Assembly (NCBI GenBank): GCA_963752965.1
Contig: CAVWAJ010000016.1
Location: 558,001 to 622,000 of the forward strand
Length of the DNA stretch: 64,000 nt
Reading direction: 5' to 3'
From: QHXW01 sp963752965
Lineage (GTDB): Bacteria > Acidobacteriota > Terriglobia > Bryobacterales > Bryobacteraceae
Shown here: positions 7,926 to 16,242 of the stretch, one piece after another
Layout: each line of letters begins with the position of its first letter
Numbering within the stretch: the stretch's first letter is position 1
Position numbers and translations under genes: made by a program
Notes under the pieces: generated by a model
Database searches by the model: none
Told to the model about the DNA's origin: nothing
The model's input: only the letters and a program-made list of their open reading frames with translations

Positions 7926-9131
7926 ATGCCGCATAGAGCAGCTCTGCTCGAACCCGCAATCCAACGGGAATTCGCCCCAGTCGCGCGGGCCGCCCTCTTC
8001 ACGCTGACGCTATTCTGCCTGACTCATTTCATGGTCGATCTCTACTCGGGCGCGCTCGGCGCTTTGCAGCCGCTGTTGATCGCCCCGTTTCACATGAACT
8101 TCACCCAGGCGGGCATTCTGGCGGGCGTTCTCTCGTTCTCCTCCTCGATGTTGCAGCCGTGTTGGGGCTATCTGTCCGATCGTTTCCATTCGCGTTTGTT
8201 CACCGCTTTCGCACCCGCGGTGGCCGGGATCTTCATCTCGTCACTTGGCTGGGCGCCGAACTACGGCATGCTCCTGATGATGGTGTTCCTGGGCGGGGCG
8301 GGCATCGCCTCGTTTCATCCGCACGCGGCGTCGAACGCTACTCACGGCTTCATACGCCACCACGCCCGTGCCATGGCCATTTTCATCAGCTCGGGCACCG
8401 CGGGCTCTGCCATGGGGCCATTGTTCTTCTCTGCCATGTCTGGCCGTCTGGGCCTTTCAGGAACTTACTGGGCCGCGCTGCCGGGCGTGGGCTTATCTGC
8501 CGTCCTGCTGCTGTTCTTGCGGCCTGCCATCCGCCAGGTGGAGGAGGACCACCCGCGTTTTGACTGGAAGCCTCTGCGCACCGTCTGGAAGCCGATGACG
8601 ACGCTATTCCTGCTCGTGTTCATCCGCTCCATCGTGCAGGTCAACTTCGCCCAATTCCTGCCGCTCTATCTGCACACTGTGCGCGGCTATTCCCTGGCCA
8701 GTTCGACCCTGAACCTGGCGCTCTATCTCGGTACCGGAGCGATCGGCGGCATTCTCGGCGGCAATCTCGCGGACCGCTTCGGGGGCCGCCGCGTCATTCT
8801 TTTTTCCATGATCGTCTCCGTTCCGTTCCTCGCTCTGTTCGTTTTCACGAGCGGATGGATGTCATCGTTCGCCTTAGCCCTTGGCGGCCTGATTTTGCTG
8901 TCTACGATGCCCGTGAACGTCGTGATGGCCCAACAGCTCGCGCCTTCGCAGACCGGCACCGTATCCGCGCTCATGATGGGTTTTGCCTGGGGCACCGCCG
9001 GCCTGCTGTTCATCCCGCTGACCGGCTGGATCTCCGACCTGTTCTCCATGCAGACCGCCTTCATCGCGCTTTCGCTCTTTCCCCTGCTAGGATTCCTGCT
9101 GGCCCTGAAACTGCCAAAGCAGGTGGCATGA
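7926..9131 (+). CDS. MFS transporter, fosmidomycin-resistance (Fsr)-like
   Basis: 401 residues from ATG 7926, with twelve hydrophobic helices. LTHFMVDLYSGALGALQPLL in helix one, the GIASFHPHAAS segment and SSGTAGSAMGPL are the conserved blocks of Fsr-type exporters. It is probably a proton-driven inner-membrane transporter of small organic molecules, often an exporter. A reading extended upstream is possible, but the TATAAT at 7902 would then lie inside the gene. Its stop overlaps the queC start (ATGA), so it is translationally coupled to queuosine-precursor synthesis. That link is unusual, and its meaning is unknown. Confidence 0.85.
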   Translation: MPHRAALLEPAIQREFAPVARAALFTLTLFCLTHFMVDLYSGALGALQPLLIAPFHMNFTQAGILAGVLSFSSSMLQPCWGYLSDRFHSRLFTAFAPAVAGIFISSLGWAPNYGMLLMMVFLGGAGIASFHPHAASNATHGFIRHHARAMAIFISSGTAGSAMGPLFFSAMSGRLGLSGTYWAALPGVGLSAVLLLFLRPAIRQVEEDHPRFDWKPLRTVWKPMTTLFLLVFIRSIVQVNFAQFLPLYLHTVRGYSLASSTLNLALYLGTGAIGGILGGNLADRFGGRRVILFSMIVSVPFLALFVFTSGWMSSFALALGGLILLSTMPVNVVMAQQLAPSQTGTVSALMMGFAWGTAGLLFIPLTGWISDLFSMQTAFIALSLFPLLGFLLALKLPKQVA

Positions 9132-9811
9132 TCGCTGTCTGCTTGTTGAGCGGGGGCCTCGATTCCTCCACAACCCTCGCCCTCGCCCGCCGCGATGGTT
9201 TCGATTGCTACGCGCTGTCGTTCGACTACGGCCAGCGCCACCGCGCTGAACTGGAGTCGGCCACGCGCGTTGCCCAAAGCCTGGGCGCGGTGCAGCATCT
9301 CGTCACCCGCATCGATCTGCGCGTCTTCGGCGGCTCAGCCCTCACCAGTGACATCGCCGTTCCCAAGGGCCGTACGGCCGCGGACATGGGTGCCGATATC
9401 CCGGTCACCTACGTGCCCGCGCGCAACACCGTGTTCCTGTCGTTCGCCCTCGCGTGGGCCGAAGTCCTCGCCGCGTCCGACATCTTCATCGGCGTGAATG
9501 CTCTCGATTACTCCGGCTATCCCGACTGCCGTCCTGAATACATCGAAGCCTATGAGCGCATGGCCAACCTCGCTACCAAAGCCGGCGTCGAAGGCCGCAC
9601 GCACATCAAAATTCACACACCATTGATCCAGCTCTCAAAAGCTGAGATCGTGAAGCTGGGAGCTGAGTTGGGCCTCGATTTCGGTCTGACGCACAGTTGC
9701 TATGATCCCGGCCCCACCGGCCGCCCCTGCGGCCAGTGCGATTCGTGCCTGCTGCGGCGGAAAGGGTTCGAGGAGGCGAGGATAGTTGATCCGTTGGTTG
9801 CTGACGCCTGA
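9128..9811 (+). CDS. queC: 7-cyano-7-deazaguanine synthase
   Basis: Converts 7-carboxy-7-deazaguanine to preQ0 with ATP and ammonia in queuosine synthesis. The 227-residue protein has the PP-loop SGGLDSS at residues 8-14 and the four zinc-binding cysteines at about 191, 201, 204 and 207 in CYDPGPTGRPCGQCDSC. GVNALDYSGYPDCRPEY is a family signature. The start at 9128 is fixed by ATGA overlap with the transporter stop and by the motif position. queE follows 27 bases later. QueD and the GTP cyclohydrolase are not in this window. Confidence 0.97.
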   Translation: MIAVCLLSGGLDSSTTLALARRDGFDCYALSFDYGQRHRAELESATRVAQSLGAVQHLVTRIDLRVFGGSALTSDIAVPKGRTAADMGADIPVTYVPARNTVFLSFALAWAEVLAASDIFIGVNALDYSGYPDCRPEYIEAYERMANLATKAGVEGRTHIKIHTPLIQLSKAEIVKLGAELGLDFGLTHSCYDPGPTGRPCGQCDSCLLRRKGFEEARIVDPLVADA

Positions 9812-9812
9812 A

Positions 9813-9831
9813 ACCTGGCACCTGACACCTG
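9813..9831 (+). repeat. Heptanucleotide tandem repeat between queC and queE
   Basis: ACCTG recurs three times at a seven-base period (ACCTGGC, ACCTGAC, ACCTG). It is framed by GAAAC at 9810-9814 and GTTTC at 9831-9835, which form an inverted pair. It fills most of the short intergenic gap. Confidence 0.5.
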
Positions 9832-9838
9832 TTTCACA

Positions 9839-10510
9839 ATGAAGATCTCCGAAATCTTCCACTCCATCCAGGGCGAAGGCTCGCTGCTCGGCGTGCCATC
9901 GGTCTTCATCCGCACGAGCGGCTGCAATCTGCGCTGCTCCTGGTGCGACACGCCTTACACCTCCTGGGAGCCTCAAGGCGAGGAGCGCTCGCTCGACCAG
10001 ATCCTCGAACACGTAGCGGCTTACCCGGCGCATCACGCGGTAGTCACCGGCGGCGAGCCCATGATTGCGCCCGAGATCGTCCCGCTAACCGAGCGTTTGC
10101 GAGCCTGCGGCCTGCACATCACCATCGAAACCGCCGGCACTGTCTTCGCGCCGGTCGCCTGCGATCTCATGAGCATCAGCCCTAAACTCGCCAACTCCAC
10201 GCCGGAGGGCTCCTGGGCCACGCAACACGACCGGCTCCGCTTCCAGCCCGACGTACTGCGGAGGTTGATGGAACACTGCGATTACCAGCTCAAGTTCGTG
10301 GTCGCCGAGCCGGGTGATCTAGACGAAATCCAGCGCACGCTGGACCAAGTCGCCGCCGATCGTGCCAAAGTCATCTTGATGCCCGAAGGGATTGACGCAT
10401 CCGTGCTCCACGAACGCGGCGCATGGCTCGCGGAAATCGCGAAGCGCGAGGGCTTCCGATTCAGCCCGCGCCTGCATATTGAGCTATGGGGCAACCGCCG
10501 GGGCGTGTAG
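9839..10510 (+). CDS. queE: 7-carboxy-7-deazaguanine synthase (radical SAM)
   Basis: Radical-SAM enzyme that contracts 6-carboxytetrahydropterin to 7-carboxy-7-deazaguanine, the substrate of the QueC product encoded just upstream. It is 223 residues long. Cys29, Cys33 and Cys36 in SGCNLRCSWC form the CX3CX2C iron-sulfur site. IFHSIQGEGSLLGVPSVFIR before it and VVTGGEPM after it are the typical QueE substrate and SAM segments. It lies in the same transcription unit as queC. Confidence 0.96.
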   Translation: MKISEIFHSIQGEGSLLGVPSVFIRTSGCNLRCSWCDTPYTSWEPQGEERSLDQILEHVAAYPAHHAVVTGGEPMIAPEIVPLTERLRACGLHITIETAGTVFAPVACDLMSISPKLANSTPEGSWATQHDRLRFQPDVLRRLMEHCDYQLKFVVAEPGDLDEIQRTLDQVAADRAKVILMPEGIDASVLHERGAWLAEIAKREGFRFSPRLHIELWGNRRGV

Positions 10511-10552
10511 GCCCCTAAAGCTCTGAGTCCAAAGAACCGATCCTGTTTACGT

Positions 10553-10915
10553 ATGCTAGATCGCCGTGCGGAACCGCGACTGCTGTGCGCCGACATGGTA
10601 GAGGTTCAGTGGACCGACGAATCGGGCCAACATCAACAAACAACTGCCCTTCTTGACGATATTTCACCCTCGGGGGCGTGTCTGAATGTGGATAACCCCC
10701 TGGCGATCGAGACCGCTGTCGTGATTCGGTATCGCAGAGGGCGGCTGGAAGGCTCAGTGTCCTACTGCTTCTTTCGCGACATCGGGTATTACGTCGGCGT
10801 CCACTTCAAGCCCCACACAAAATGGTCGCCGAAGCAATATCGCCCTAAATACTTGCTAGACCTGAAGAAACTGCTCACCAAGCGGATGCCAGTGAAGTGC
10901 AAAGCGGCTCAGTAG
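10553..10915 (+). CDS. PilZ-domain protein
   Basis: 120 residues consisting of one PilZ domain. The cyclic-di-GMP-binding signatures are both present: RRAEPR at residues 4-9 fits RxxxR, and DISPSGA at about 38-44 fits D/NxSxxG. It is probably a cytosolic c-di-GMP effector. The basic C-terminal tail (KKLLTKRMPVKCK) could mediate a partner or nucleic-acid contact. It has no enzymatic domain, and the target is not indicated by neighbours. Its 3' end overlaps the end of the convergent E1 beta gene by seven bases. Confidence 0.85.
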   Translation: MLDRRAEPRLLCADMVEVQWTDESGQHQQTTALLDDISPSGACLNVDNPLAIETAVVIRYRRGRLEGSVSYCFFRDIGYYVGVHFKPHTKWSPKQYRPKYLLDLKKLLTKRMPVKCKAAQ

Positions 10916-11880
10916 CGCGCGAGCCACCGCGCCCGTTCCGCCACCTTCGCGGCATTGGGTAGGAATGCCTCCTCGAGAGGTGGACTGTAAGGCACCGGAG
11001 TATCGGGCGCCGTCACCCTCACGATCGGCCCATCTAGATACTCGAACGCCTTTTCGGAAATCCGGCCCGCCAGTTCGCCGCCAATGCCTCCGGTCAGTAC
11101 ATCCTCGTGCAAAAGCAACACCTTCGACGTCTTGCGCACACTCGCCAGGACGGTCTCTTCGTCCAAGGGCGCAAGCGTCCGCAGGTCCACGATCTCGACC
11201 GAAATTCCTTCCTTTTCAAGCACTTCGGCGACTTCCCGCGCTACATGCACCATGGCCCCGTAAGTTATGATCGAAAGGTCGCGGCCCTCTCTCACCACCG
11301 CCGCCTTGCCGATCGGCACCGTGAAGTCGCCGTCGGGGATTTCTTCCTTGATCCGCCGGTACAGCGCCTTATGCTCGAAGTACAAGACCGGATCGTTGTC
11401 GCGGATCGCGGATTTGATCAGCCCCTTGGCGTCCGCCGCCGTCGACGGCGCTACTACCTTTAGCCCCGGAGTGTGCGTGAACCACGCTTCGGGGTTTTGC
11501 GAGTGGAAGGGCCCGCCATGAATTCCGCCGCCCGATGGCGCCCGGATTACCATGGGCACACCCGCGCCCCACCGGTAACGGCACTTGGCCGCGAAGTTCA
11601 CGATCTGGTCGTAACCGCAGGTGATGAAATCGGAGAACTGCATCTCCGCCACTGGCCGCAACCCCATCAGGCTCGCCCCAATGGCCGCGCCCACAATGGC
11701 CGATTCCGAAATCGGCGTATCAATCACCCGCTTCTCGCCGAATTCTTCGAGCATCCCCGCCGTGATCTTAAATGCGCCGCCGTAGATGCCAATGTCTTCC
11801 CCCATCAGGAAGACATCCGGATCGCGCTGCATCTCCTCGCGGATACCCTGCCGGATGGCCTCGAGGTAGGTCATCTGCAT
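10909..11880 (-). CDS. 2-oxoacid (pyruvate/acetoin-type) dehydrogenase E1, beta subunit
   Basis: 323-residue transketolase-like beta subunit that forms the E1 heterotetramer with the upstream alpha subunit. MTYLEAIRQGIREEMQRDPD, the GEDIGIYGGAFK segment (TPP activation) and the GGIHGGPFHSQNPEAWF loop are diagnostic. It belongs to the pyruvate or acetoin branch rather than the branched-chain branch, but substrate choice is uncertain. It starts three bases after the alpha gene stop, so the two are co-transcribed. No E2 or E3 gene is adjacent. Confidence 0.93.
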   Translation of the reverse strand: MQMTYLEAIRQGIREEMQRDPDVFLMGEDIGIYGGAFKITAGMLEEFGEKRVIDTPISESAIVGAAIGASLMGLRPVAEMQFSDFITCGYDQIVNFAAKCRYRWGAGVPMVIRAPSGGGIHGGPFHSQNPEAWFTHTPGLKVVAPSTAADAKGLIKSAIRDNDPVLYFEHKALYRRIKEEIPDGDFTVPIGKAAVVREGRDLSIITYGAMVHVAREVAEVLEKEGISVEIVDLRTLAPLDEETVLASVRKTSKVLLLHEDVLTGGIGGELAGRISEKAFEYLDGPIVRVTAPDTPVPYSPPLEEAFLPNAAKVAERARWLARY

Positions 11881-11883
11881 CGG

Positions 11884-12888
11884 CTAGCTCCGCTCGTACA
11901 CGTTGTCGAGAAGTTCTGAAGCATCGGGATACGGGCTGTTCTCAGCCCACTCAATGGCGGCATCCACCTCTTGCCGGATTTCTTCGTGCAGCCGGCTGAT
12001 CTCGTCTCGCGACGCCCACCCCTTGCGGACCATCTTCCTCTCGATCCGCTCGATGGGGTCTTTCTTCTCCCATTCCTCGCGCAGCCCTGGCGGCACATAG
12101 TCCGCCGGATCGTGCGCGGAGTGCCCGGTCATGCGAAACGTCTTGCACTCAATCAGGTAGGGCCCTTTGCCCGCCCGCGCATGCTGGGCAGCCCGCTCAG
12201 CCGCCTTGTGCACCGCCAGCACGTCATTGCCGTCCACAATCTCGGCCGGAATCCCGTACCCTGGCGCGCGATCCGCCACATTCGCGCAGGCCATTTGCTT
12301 CGAGACCGGCGTAGAGTAAGCGTACTGGTTGTTGTTGCAGACGTACACCACGGGCAGCTTCAGCACCGACGCCAGGTTCAGCCCTTCGTGCCAGTCCCCG
12401 CGGCTGGTCGCGCCATCACCAAAAAAGCAATAAGCAATGTTCCGCGTGCCCCTGTATTTCAGGGCCAGCGCCGCTCCCGCGGCCACCGGTACCGACGCCG
12501 CCATGGCGCTGATGATGGCGATGAGCCGCCGGCTCATATCGCCCATGTGCATGTTGCCGTCTTTGCCGCGCGTCAGCCCGCCCACGCGCCCCATGTACTG
12601 TGCGAAAATCTGCCGCGGATGCACGCCCCGGATCAGAAACAGCGCCATGTCCCGGTGCGACGGGCACAGCACATCGTCCGGCTCGGCCGTAAGCCCCACA
12701 CCCACCGGAATGGCTTCCTGGCCGCGCCCCACGTACACGCCACCCAGGATCTTGCCTTGCCGGTAGAGCTTGCGCTCGATGCGGTCCTCAACCTCCCGCA
12801 TCATGGCCATGTAGCGCAACGACGCCAGGGCCAGCGCACGATCTGGTTCCACTCCTGCCTCGGATTGTAAGATTGCCGGAGCACTCAT
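11884..12888 (-). CDS. 2-oxoacid (pyruvate/acetoin-type) dehydrogenase E1, alpha subunit
   Basis: 334 residues. Thiamine-diphosphate-dependent decarboxylase subunit, with the TPP motif running from GDGATSRG to VCNNNQYAYST at about residues 157-190. The family's phosphorylation-loop region (GHSAHDPADYV) is present. With the beta subunit it makes the decarboxylating E1 of a pyruvate or acetoin dehydrogenase complex. It is the first gene of the pair, with GAGGA eight bases before the ATG and a TATACT element further upstream. E2 and E3 must be supplied from elsewhere. Confidence 0.93.
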   Translation of the reverse strand: MSAPAILQSEAGVEPDRALALASLRYMAMMREVEDRIERKLYRQGKILGGVYVGRGQEAIPVGVGLTAEPDDVLCPSHRDMALFLIRGVHPRQIFAQYMGRVGGLTRGKDGNMHMGDMSRRLIAIISAMAASVPVAAGAALALKYRGTRNIAYCFFGDGATSRGDWHEGLNLASVLKLPVVYVCNNNQYAYSTPVSKQMACANVADRAPGYGIPAEIVDGNDVLAVHKAAERAAQHARAGKGPYLIECKTFRMTGHSAHDPADYVPPGLREEWEKKDPIERIERKMVRKGWASRDEISRLHEEIRQEVDAAIEWAENSPYPDASELLDNVYERS

Positions 12889-12914
12889 AGGCCGAATCCT
12901 CGCCCAAAGCCGTT

Positions 12915-12920
12915 AGTATA
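12915..12920 (-). promoter_or_regulatory. Candidate -10 element of the E1 operon
   Basis: TATACT on the minus strand, 26 bases before the E1 alpha start, in the 93-base gap. No clear -35 hexamer is visible. Confidence 0.4.
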
Positions 12921-12981
12921 CAAGGGGCCGCCGTCCCCTAGCCAGCGGGTATGCGCCTGATGACACCGCGACGGCCGCCCG

Positions 12982-13617
12982 TCAGAACCGGTAACCTACT
13001 CCAAACATGGGTGTAAATTGCTCGAAGATGCCCCGATCAGTACCGTGTGGCGCGGGTACGATCACCTGGTTCGGGAACGGCGTCAGGTAGTCGCGGAAGT
13101 CGAAGCGCAGCACTACGTACCGCCCCCAGTTATACTTGACGCCGAATCCCACGCTGTAGAGGAGCCGCCACTGGTTGTGATTGGTCAGCTTCGCGATGCC
13201 CGGCAAAGGTTGTGGAAACGGCTCCGGTCCTGTCACTACGTAATCCTTCGCTCCCATCCCCGCTGCCATATACGGCCGGATGCGCGCCGCGCGCGGGCGA
13301 AAGTGAAACAGCAGATCGTAGTTCAAAGCGTGTGACTGCCCCTGCACGTAGGCTCGAATGCCCCCCGCCGAAAGATACGGGTCGCCGTCCTGGTAGAGAT
13401 AGCGGACTTCCCCCGAAAGGTATTGGTACAGGTCTTCAGTAAAGACCATGCCCGTTACAAACCGGTTCTTGACTCCCGCGGTGGCATCGCCATCGGGCGA
13501 GAACACGGTGGCGTGCCTGTAGAAACCATATCCGATGGTGCCGCCCAACTCATACGGCTGATCCTGCCCCAGGCAGGCGCCGGTGAAAAACGCCGCAACC
13601 AGCAGTGTCCGCCTCAT
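12982..13617 (-). CDS. Small outer-membrane beta-barrel protein
   Basis: 211 residues from ATG 13617. It has a short signal peptide ending near GACLGQ, then alternating hydrophobic and polar strands rich in aromatic and Gly residues, and a C-terminal GVGYRF whose final Phe is the outer-membrane assembly signal. The size suggests an eight-strand barrel of the OmpA/OmpW kind. Function is unknown: it could be a porin-like or surface-adhesion protein. The long in-frame extension upstream has no signal peptide at its end and is probably not translated. It is divergent from the ABC ATPase gene. Confidence 0.75.
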   Translation of the reverse strand: MRRTLLVAAFFTGACLGQDQPYELGGTIGYGFYRHATVFSPDGDATAGVKNRFVTGMVFTEDLYQYLSGEVRYLYQDGDPYLSAGGIRAYVQGQSHALNYDLLFHFRPRAARIRPYMAAGMGAKDYVVTGPEPFPQPLPGIAKLTNHNQWRLLYSVGFGVKYNWGRYVVLRFDFRDYLTPFPNQVIVPAPHGTDRGIFEQFTPMFGVGYRF

Positions 13618-13700
13618 TCCTAGCAGTACACACCCGTGGCACGCCGGAGGCAAGCAGGCTGCCGCCGCATTTTTCCGTGTCCCCACTGTTTCATTTGCGT

Positions 13701-13706
13701 TATATT
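13701..13706 (+). promoter_or_regulatory. Candidate -10 element, leaderless start of the ABC ATPase gene
   Basis: TATATT ends seven bases before the GTG at 13714. The spacer is T-rich and has no Shine-Dalgarno sequence. It supports 13714 as the start. Confidence 0.45.
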
Positions 13707-13713
13707 TTTTCCA

Positions 13714-14685
13714 GTGGATTTTAGCCTCGAACTCCAGGATCTCGCCAAACACTATCCCGGCCACGTGGCGGTAACCGCAGTTTCGCTCCGTATCCCCAAA
13801 GGCGGCTTCTTCTCGCTGCTGGGCCCTTCCGGCTGCGGCAAGACCACGACCCTCCGCATGATCGCGGGCTTCGAGGAGCCTTCCGCCGGCCAAGTCTGGC
13901 TCAACGGCACGCTGGTCAATGGACGCCGTCCCTACGAACGCAACGTCAGCACGGTGTTTCAGAACTACGCCCTGTTCCCGCACCTCACCGCGCAGGAGAA
14001 TATCGAATTCGGCCTGCGCGAGCGTGGCATTCGCGACCGCGCGTCGCGCGTCCGAGCCGCTCTCGAAATGGTGCGGCTAGCCGGCAAGGAGTCGCGCTAC
14101 CCCTCGCAGCTTTCGGGTGGCGAACGCCAGCGCGTAGCCCTCGCCCGCTCTTTGGTGCTCGAACCGGAAGTACTCCTGCTAGACGAGCCGCTCGCCGCGC
14201 TCGACCCCAAGCTCCGCCACGAAATGCGCGTCGAACTGAAAGAACTCCAGCGGCGCGTCGGCATCACCTTCCTGTTCGTCACGCACGACCAGGAAGAAGC
14301 CATGTCCATGTCGGACTCCATCGCCGTCATGAACCAGGGACGCGTGGAGCAGGTGGGCACGCCCGAAGAGGTCTACCTTCGCCCCGCGACGCGCTTCGTC
14401 GCCGGTTTCCTTGGCGCCGTGAACTGGATCGATGGCGTCGGCGTGCGTCCCGAAACCACGCGGCTCTCACCCCGCGGACCCGTCAACGGCTACCCCGCGC
14501 GCCAGGCCACTATCACACGGACCGTCTTCCTCGGCAACTGCATCCACATCGCCGCGCGTTTAGACACCGGCGAAGAAGCCGTCGCCGAGGTCTCCCGCGA
14601 AGAGGCCCTGCGCAACAACGGCGCCTACCGCGTCGGCGAACCCATCCACATCTGGTGGAAGCACGACGACGAAATGCGGTTTTAG
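13714..14685 (+). CDS. potA: ABC transporter ATP-binding protein, spermidine/putrescine type
   Basis: 323 residues from GTG 13714. Walker A is GPSGCGKTT, the signature is LSGGERQRVALARSL, Walker B is EVLLLDEPLAALD and the H-loop is FVTHDQ. The C-terminal 90 residues form the TOBE-like regulatory domain of the CUT1/PotA class. It powers import of a polyamine or similar cation with the PotBCD-like proteins encoded from 16304. The ATPase gene is separated from them by 1.6 kb of toxin-antitoxin and orphan genes, which is unusual for an operon normally contiguous. Third codon positions are strikingly rich in C, as in potBCD. Confidence 0.9.
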   Translation: MDFSLELQDLAKHYPGHVAVTAVSLRIPKGGFFSLLGPSGCGKTTTLRMIAGFEEPSAGQVWLNGTLVNGRRPYERNVSTVFQNYALFPHLTAQENIEFGLRERGIRDRASRVRAALEMVRLAGKESRYPSQLSGGERQRVALARSLVLEPEVLLLDEPLAALDPKLRHEMRVELKELQRRVGITFLFVTHDQEEAMSMSDSIAVMNQGRVEQVGTPEEVYLRPATRFVAGFLGAVNWIDGVGVRPETTRLSPRGPVNGYPARQATITRTVFLGNCIHIAARLDTGEEAVAEVSREEALRNNGAYRVGEPIHIWWKHDDEMRF

Positions 14686-14704
14686 AGGAGCGAAGAAGCC
14701 CACC

Positions 14705-14896
14705 ATGCCCATGAAGGTGCGCGAGGTGATCCGTCTGCTCGAGCAAAACGGGTGGACGGAGATGCGCACGAAGGGCAGTCATCGGCATTTCAGACATCCC
14801 GATCAACCGTACGTGATCACAGTTCCAGGCAATGCAGGCAAAGAACTGGCGCCGGGAACCTTAAACGCTATACTTAAGAAGGCAGGCTTGAAATGA
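14705..14896 (+). CDS. hicA: HicA-family toxin
   Basis: 63-residue HicA toxin of standard length: MKVREVIRLLEQNGW, then TKGSHRHFRH with the catalytic His, and the NAILKKAGLK end. It is an mRNA interferase expected to act on translated mRNAs. It is preceded by GAGGAG around 14686 and overlaps its antitoxin by four bases. It is the first gene of the block separating potA from potBCD. It is not a close copy of the HicA at 1751. Confidence 0.92.
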   Translation: MPMKVREVIRLLEQNGWTEMRTKGSHRHFRHPDQPYVITVPGNAGKELAPGTLNAILKKAGLK

Positions 14897-15114
14897 GTAT
14901 CAAACGCTACCCCCTGGTGATCGAGCCGACGAGCACAGGTTACTCTGCGTTCTCGCCCGACGTGCCAGGATGCGCGGCCGTTGGAGACACCGAGGAAGAA
15001 ACCCGCCAAAACTTCCAAGACGCTTTGGCTGCTCACTTCGAGGCGATGCGCGAGATTGGCGAGCCGATCCCTGAACCCCGTGCGTCGGTCGATTACGTAG
15101 AAGTCGGGGCGTGA
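14893..15114 (+). CDS. hicB: HicB-family antitoxin
   Basis: 73 residues. RYPLVIEPTSTGYSAFSPDV followed by PGCAAVGDTEEE, a helical segment and the terminal GEPIPEPRASVDYVEV are the HicB core. It neutralises the overlapping HicA. There is no added DNA-binding domain. The start lies in an ATGA overlap with hicA. Confidence 0.92.
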   Translation: MSIKRYPLVIEPTSTGYSAFSPDVPGCAAVGDTEEETRQNFQDALAAHFEAMREIGEPIPEPRASVDYVEVGA

Positions 15115-15140
15115 CGCCAGAGCCCACTTCGTCGATCCGA

Positions 15141-15146
15141 TAGACT
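15141..15146 (+). promoter_or_regulatory. Candidate -10 element, leaderless start of BrnT
   Basis: TAGACT ends eight bases before the GTG at 15155. No Shine-Dalgarno sequence is present. Confidence 0.4.
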
Positions 15147-15154
15147 GAGTTGCA

Positions 15155-15442
15155 GTGGACGGTGCCGCATTCGAATGGGATCCGAACAAGGATTCCGCAA
15201 ACCTTCGCAAGCACGGCGTTGGATTTGCTGAGGCGTCGACGGTATTCGGCGATCCCCTTTCAGTCACGATTTCTGATCCCGATCATGCAATCGGCGAAGA
15301 GCGTTTCGTGATAGTCGGAACGTCAGCGTCGCAAAGGCTGCTGGTAGTAGTCCATACTATGAGGGGAGAGCGAATTCGGCTGATCAGCGCTCGGACCGCC
15401 ACTATAAATGAAAAGCACGTCTACCAGGAAGCTCGGTTCTAG
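15155..15442 (+). CDS. brnT: BrnT-family toxin
   Basis: 95 residues. FEWDPNKDSANLRKHGVGF is the BrnT hallmark (WDxxKxxxNxxKHGxxF), and IRLISARTATINEKHVY near the end holds the conserved RxISAR block. It is a type II RNase toxin with an RelE-like fold. It starts with GTG. The antitoxin candidate begins 16 bases after the stop, in the usual toxin-first order. Confidence 0.9.
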   Translation: MDGAAFEWDPNKDSANLRKHGVGFAEASTVFGDPLSVTISDPDHAIGEERFVIVGTSASQRLLVVVHTMRGERIRLISARTATINEKHVYQEARF

Positions 15443-15458
15443 TCGAAGCCGCGATGAA

Positions 15459-15647
15459 ATGAGGCCAGAGTACGATTTCTCTGGCGGAGTTCGCGGAAAG
15501 TATGCCGATCGCTACCGCAAGGGCACCAACGTCGTGCTGCTCGACCCGGAAGTGGCCGCTGCTTTCCCGGATTCAACTTCTGTCAACGACGCCCTACGCG
15601 CACTGCTCGCAATCGCAAAACGAACGGAAACGCGCAAGCGTACATAA
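15459..15647 (+). CDS. BrnA-like antitoxin
   Basis: 62 residues from ATG 15459. MRPEYDFSGGVRGKYADRYR is the short N-terminal signature found in proteins paired with BrnT. The rest, with LDPEVAAAFPDSTSVNDALR, looks like a ribbon-helix-helix segment that could bind DNA and repress the operon. An in-frame ATG at 15408 would overlap brnT and add 17 residues; the start at 15459 fits the family better. The call depends on both position and N-terminal motif. Confidence 0.75.
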   Translation: MRPEYDFSGGVRGKYADRYRKGTNVVLLDPEVAAAFPDSTSVNDALRALLAIAKRTETRKRT

Positions 15648-15682
15648 TCCCCGGCCGACGCCGGAAACGCTGCGAATTACAG

Positions 15683-16204
15683 ATGAGACCTCACGCGAGC
15701 TTTCTGCTCCTGATCACGCTGAGTTCGGTCATCCCAGCCTCAGGCCAAAACGAACTATCTGAAAGTACCAGAAAGGCCCTGCTCGCTCATTGGTCTGAGA
15801 GCCTGTATGCACGCTCGCTCTCCGCGTGCATCGAGGCCAAAGCCTTGGCGGATTCCAGCAGCGACAATGTTGTTGTCCTTCAGAACAGCGTTTTCGGTGG
15901 CTTGGAACCAGTCGCCGCCATGCCATCTAAGATTGGCTCAGCCAACATTGAATATCTAACTGACAAGGCCGTGAAGGAGAGATATAAAAGGCTCCGTAAG
16001 AAGTTCGTAGTTTTGGGAATCGCACCCATTCAGAACTCGGGTGACGTCTTGACCGTGGACTGTGCCGTATACCGCGTGGGCCTTCACAAACGAAAACTTA
16101 TGCTGGGGGTTTCAGGGGGCTACATGGTTCATTGGCGCTTTGATTGTTCTACCGGTGAATACACCAAAGTCAAAGTGGAACACTGGCGCCCGCGTATAGA
16201 CTAA
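15683..16204 (+). CDS. Exported protein of unknown function
   Basis: 173 residues with a clear Sec signal (MRPHASFLLLITLSSVIPAS, cleavage probably after SG or GQ). The mature part is soluble and basic, with three cysteines, two of them (in VDCAVYR and RFDCST) perhaps pairing in the periplasm. I do not recognise a family. Lower GC and a more even codon use than the flanking pot genes suggest that it arrived with the toxin-antitoxin block. It could be cargo of that block or an independent gene. Confidence 0.7.
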   Translation: MRPHASFLLLITLSSVIPASGQNELSESTRKALLAHWSESLYARSLSACIEAKALADSSSDNVVVLQNSVFGGLEPVAAMPSKIGSANIEYLTDKAVKERYKRLRKKFVVLGIAPIQNSGDVLTVDCAVYRVGLHKRKLMLGVSGGYMVHWRFDCSTGEYTKVKVEHWRPRID

Positions 16205-16242
16205 CGGCCCGTGGCTGGCTACTTGGGCCCCCAACTCCGCTC

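Noticed and set aside
10909..12888. Branched-chain 2-oxoacid dehydrogenase instead of a pyruvate/acetoin-type E1
   Set aside because: The alpha-subunit opening and the beta-subunit GGIHGGPFHSQ loop lean to the pyruvate/acetoin group, but the evidence is modest, so I left the substrate open and gave no gene symbol.
13618..13983. Upstream extension of the small outer-membrane protein
   Set aside because: It would bury the signal peptide at 13617 inside the protein and overlaps the ABC ATPase gene antisense.
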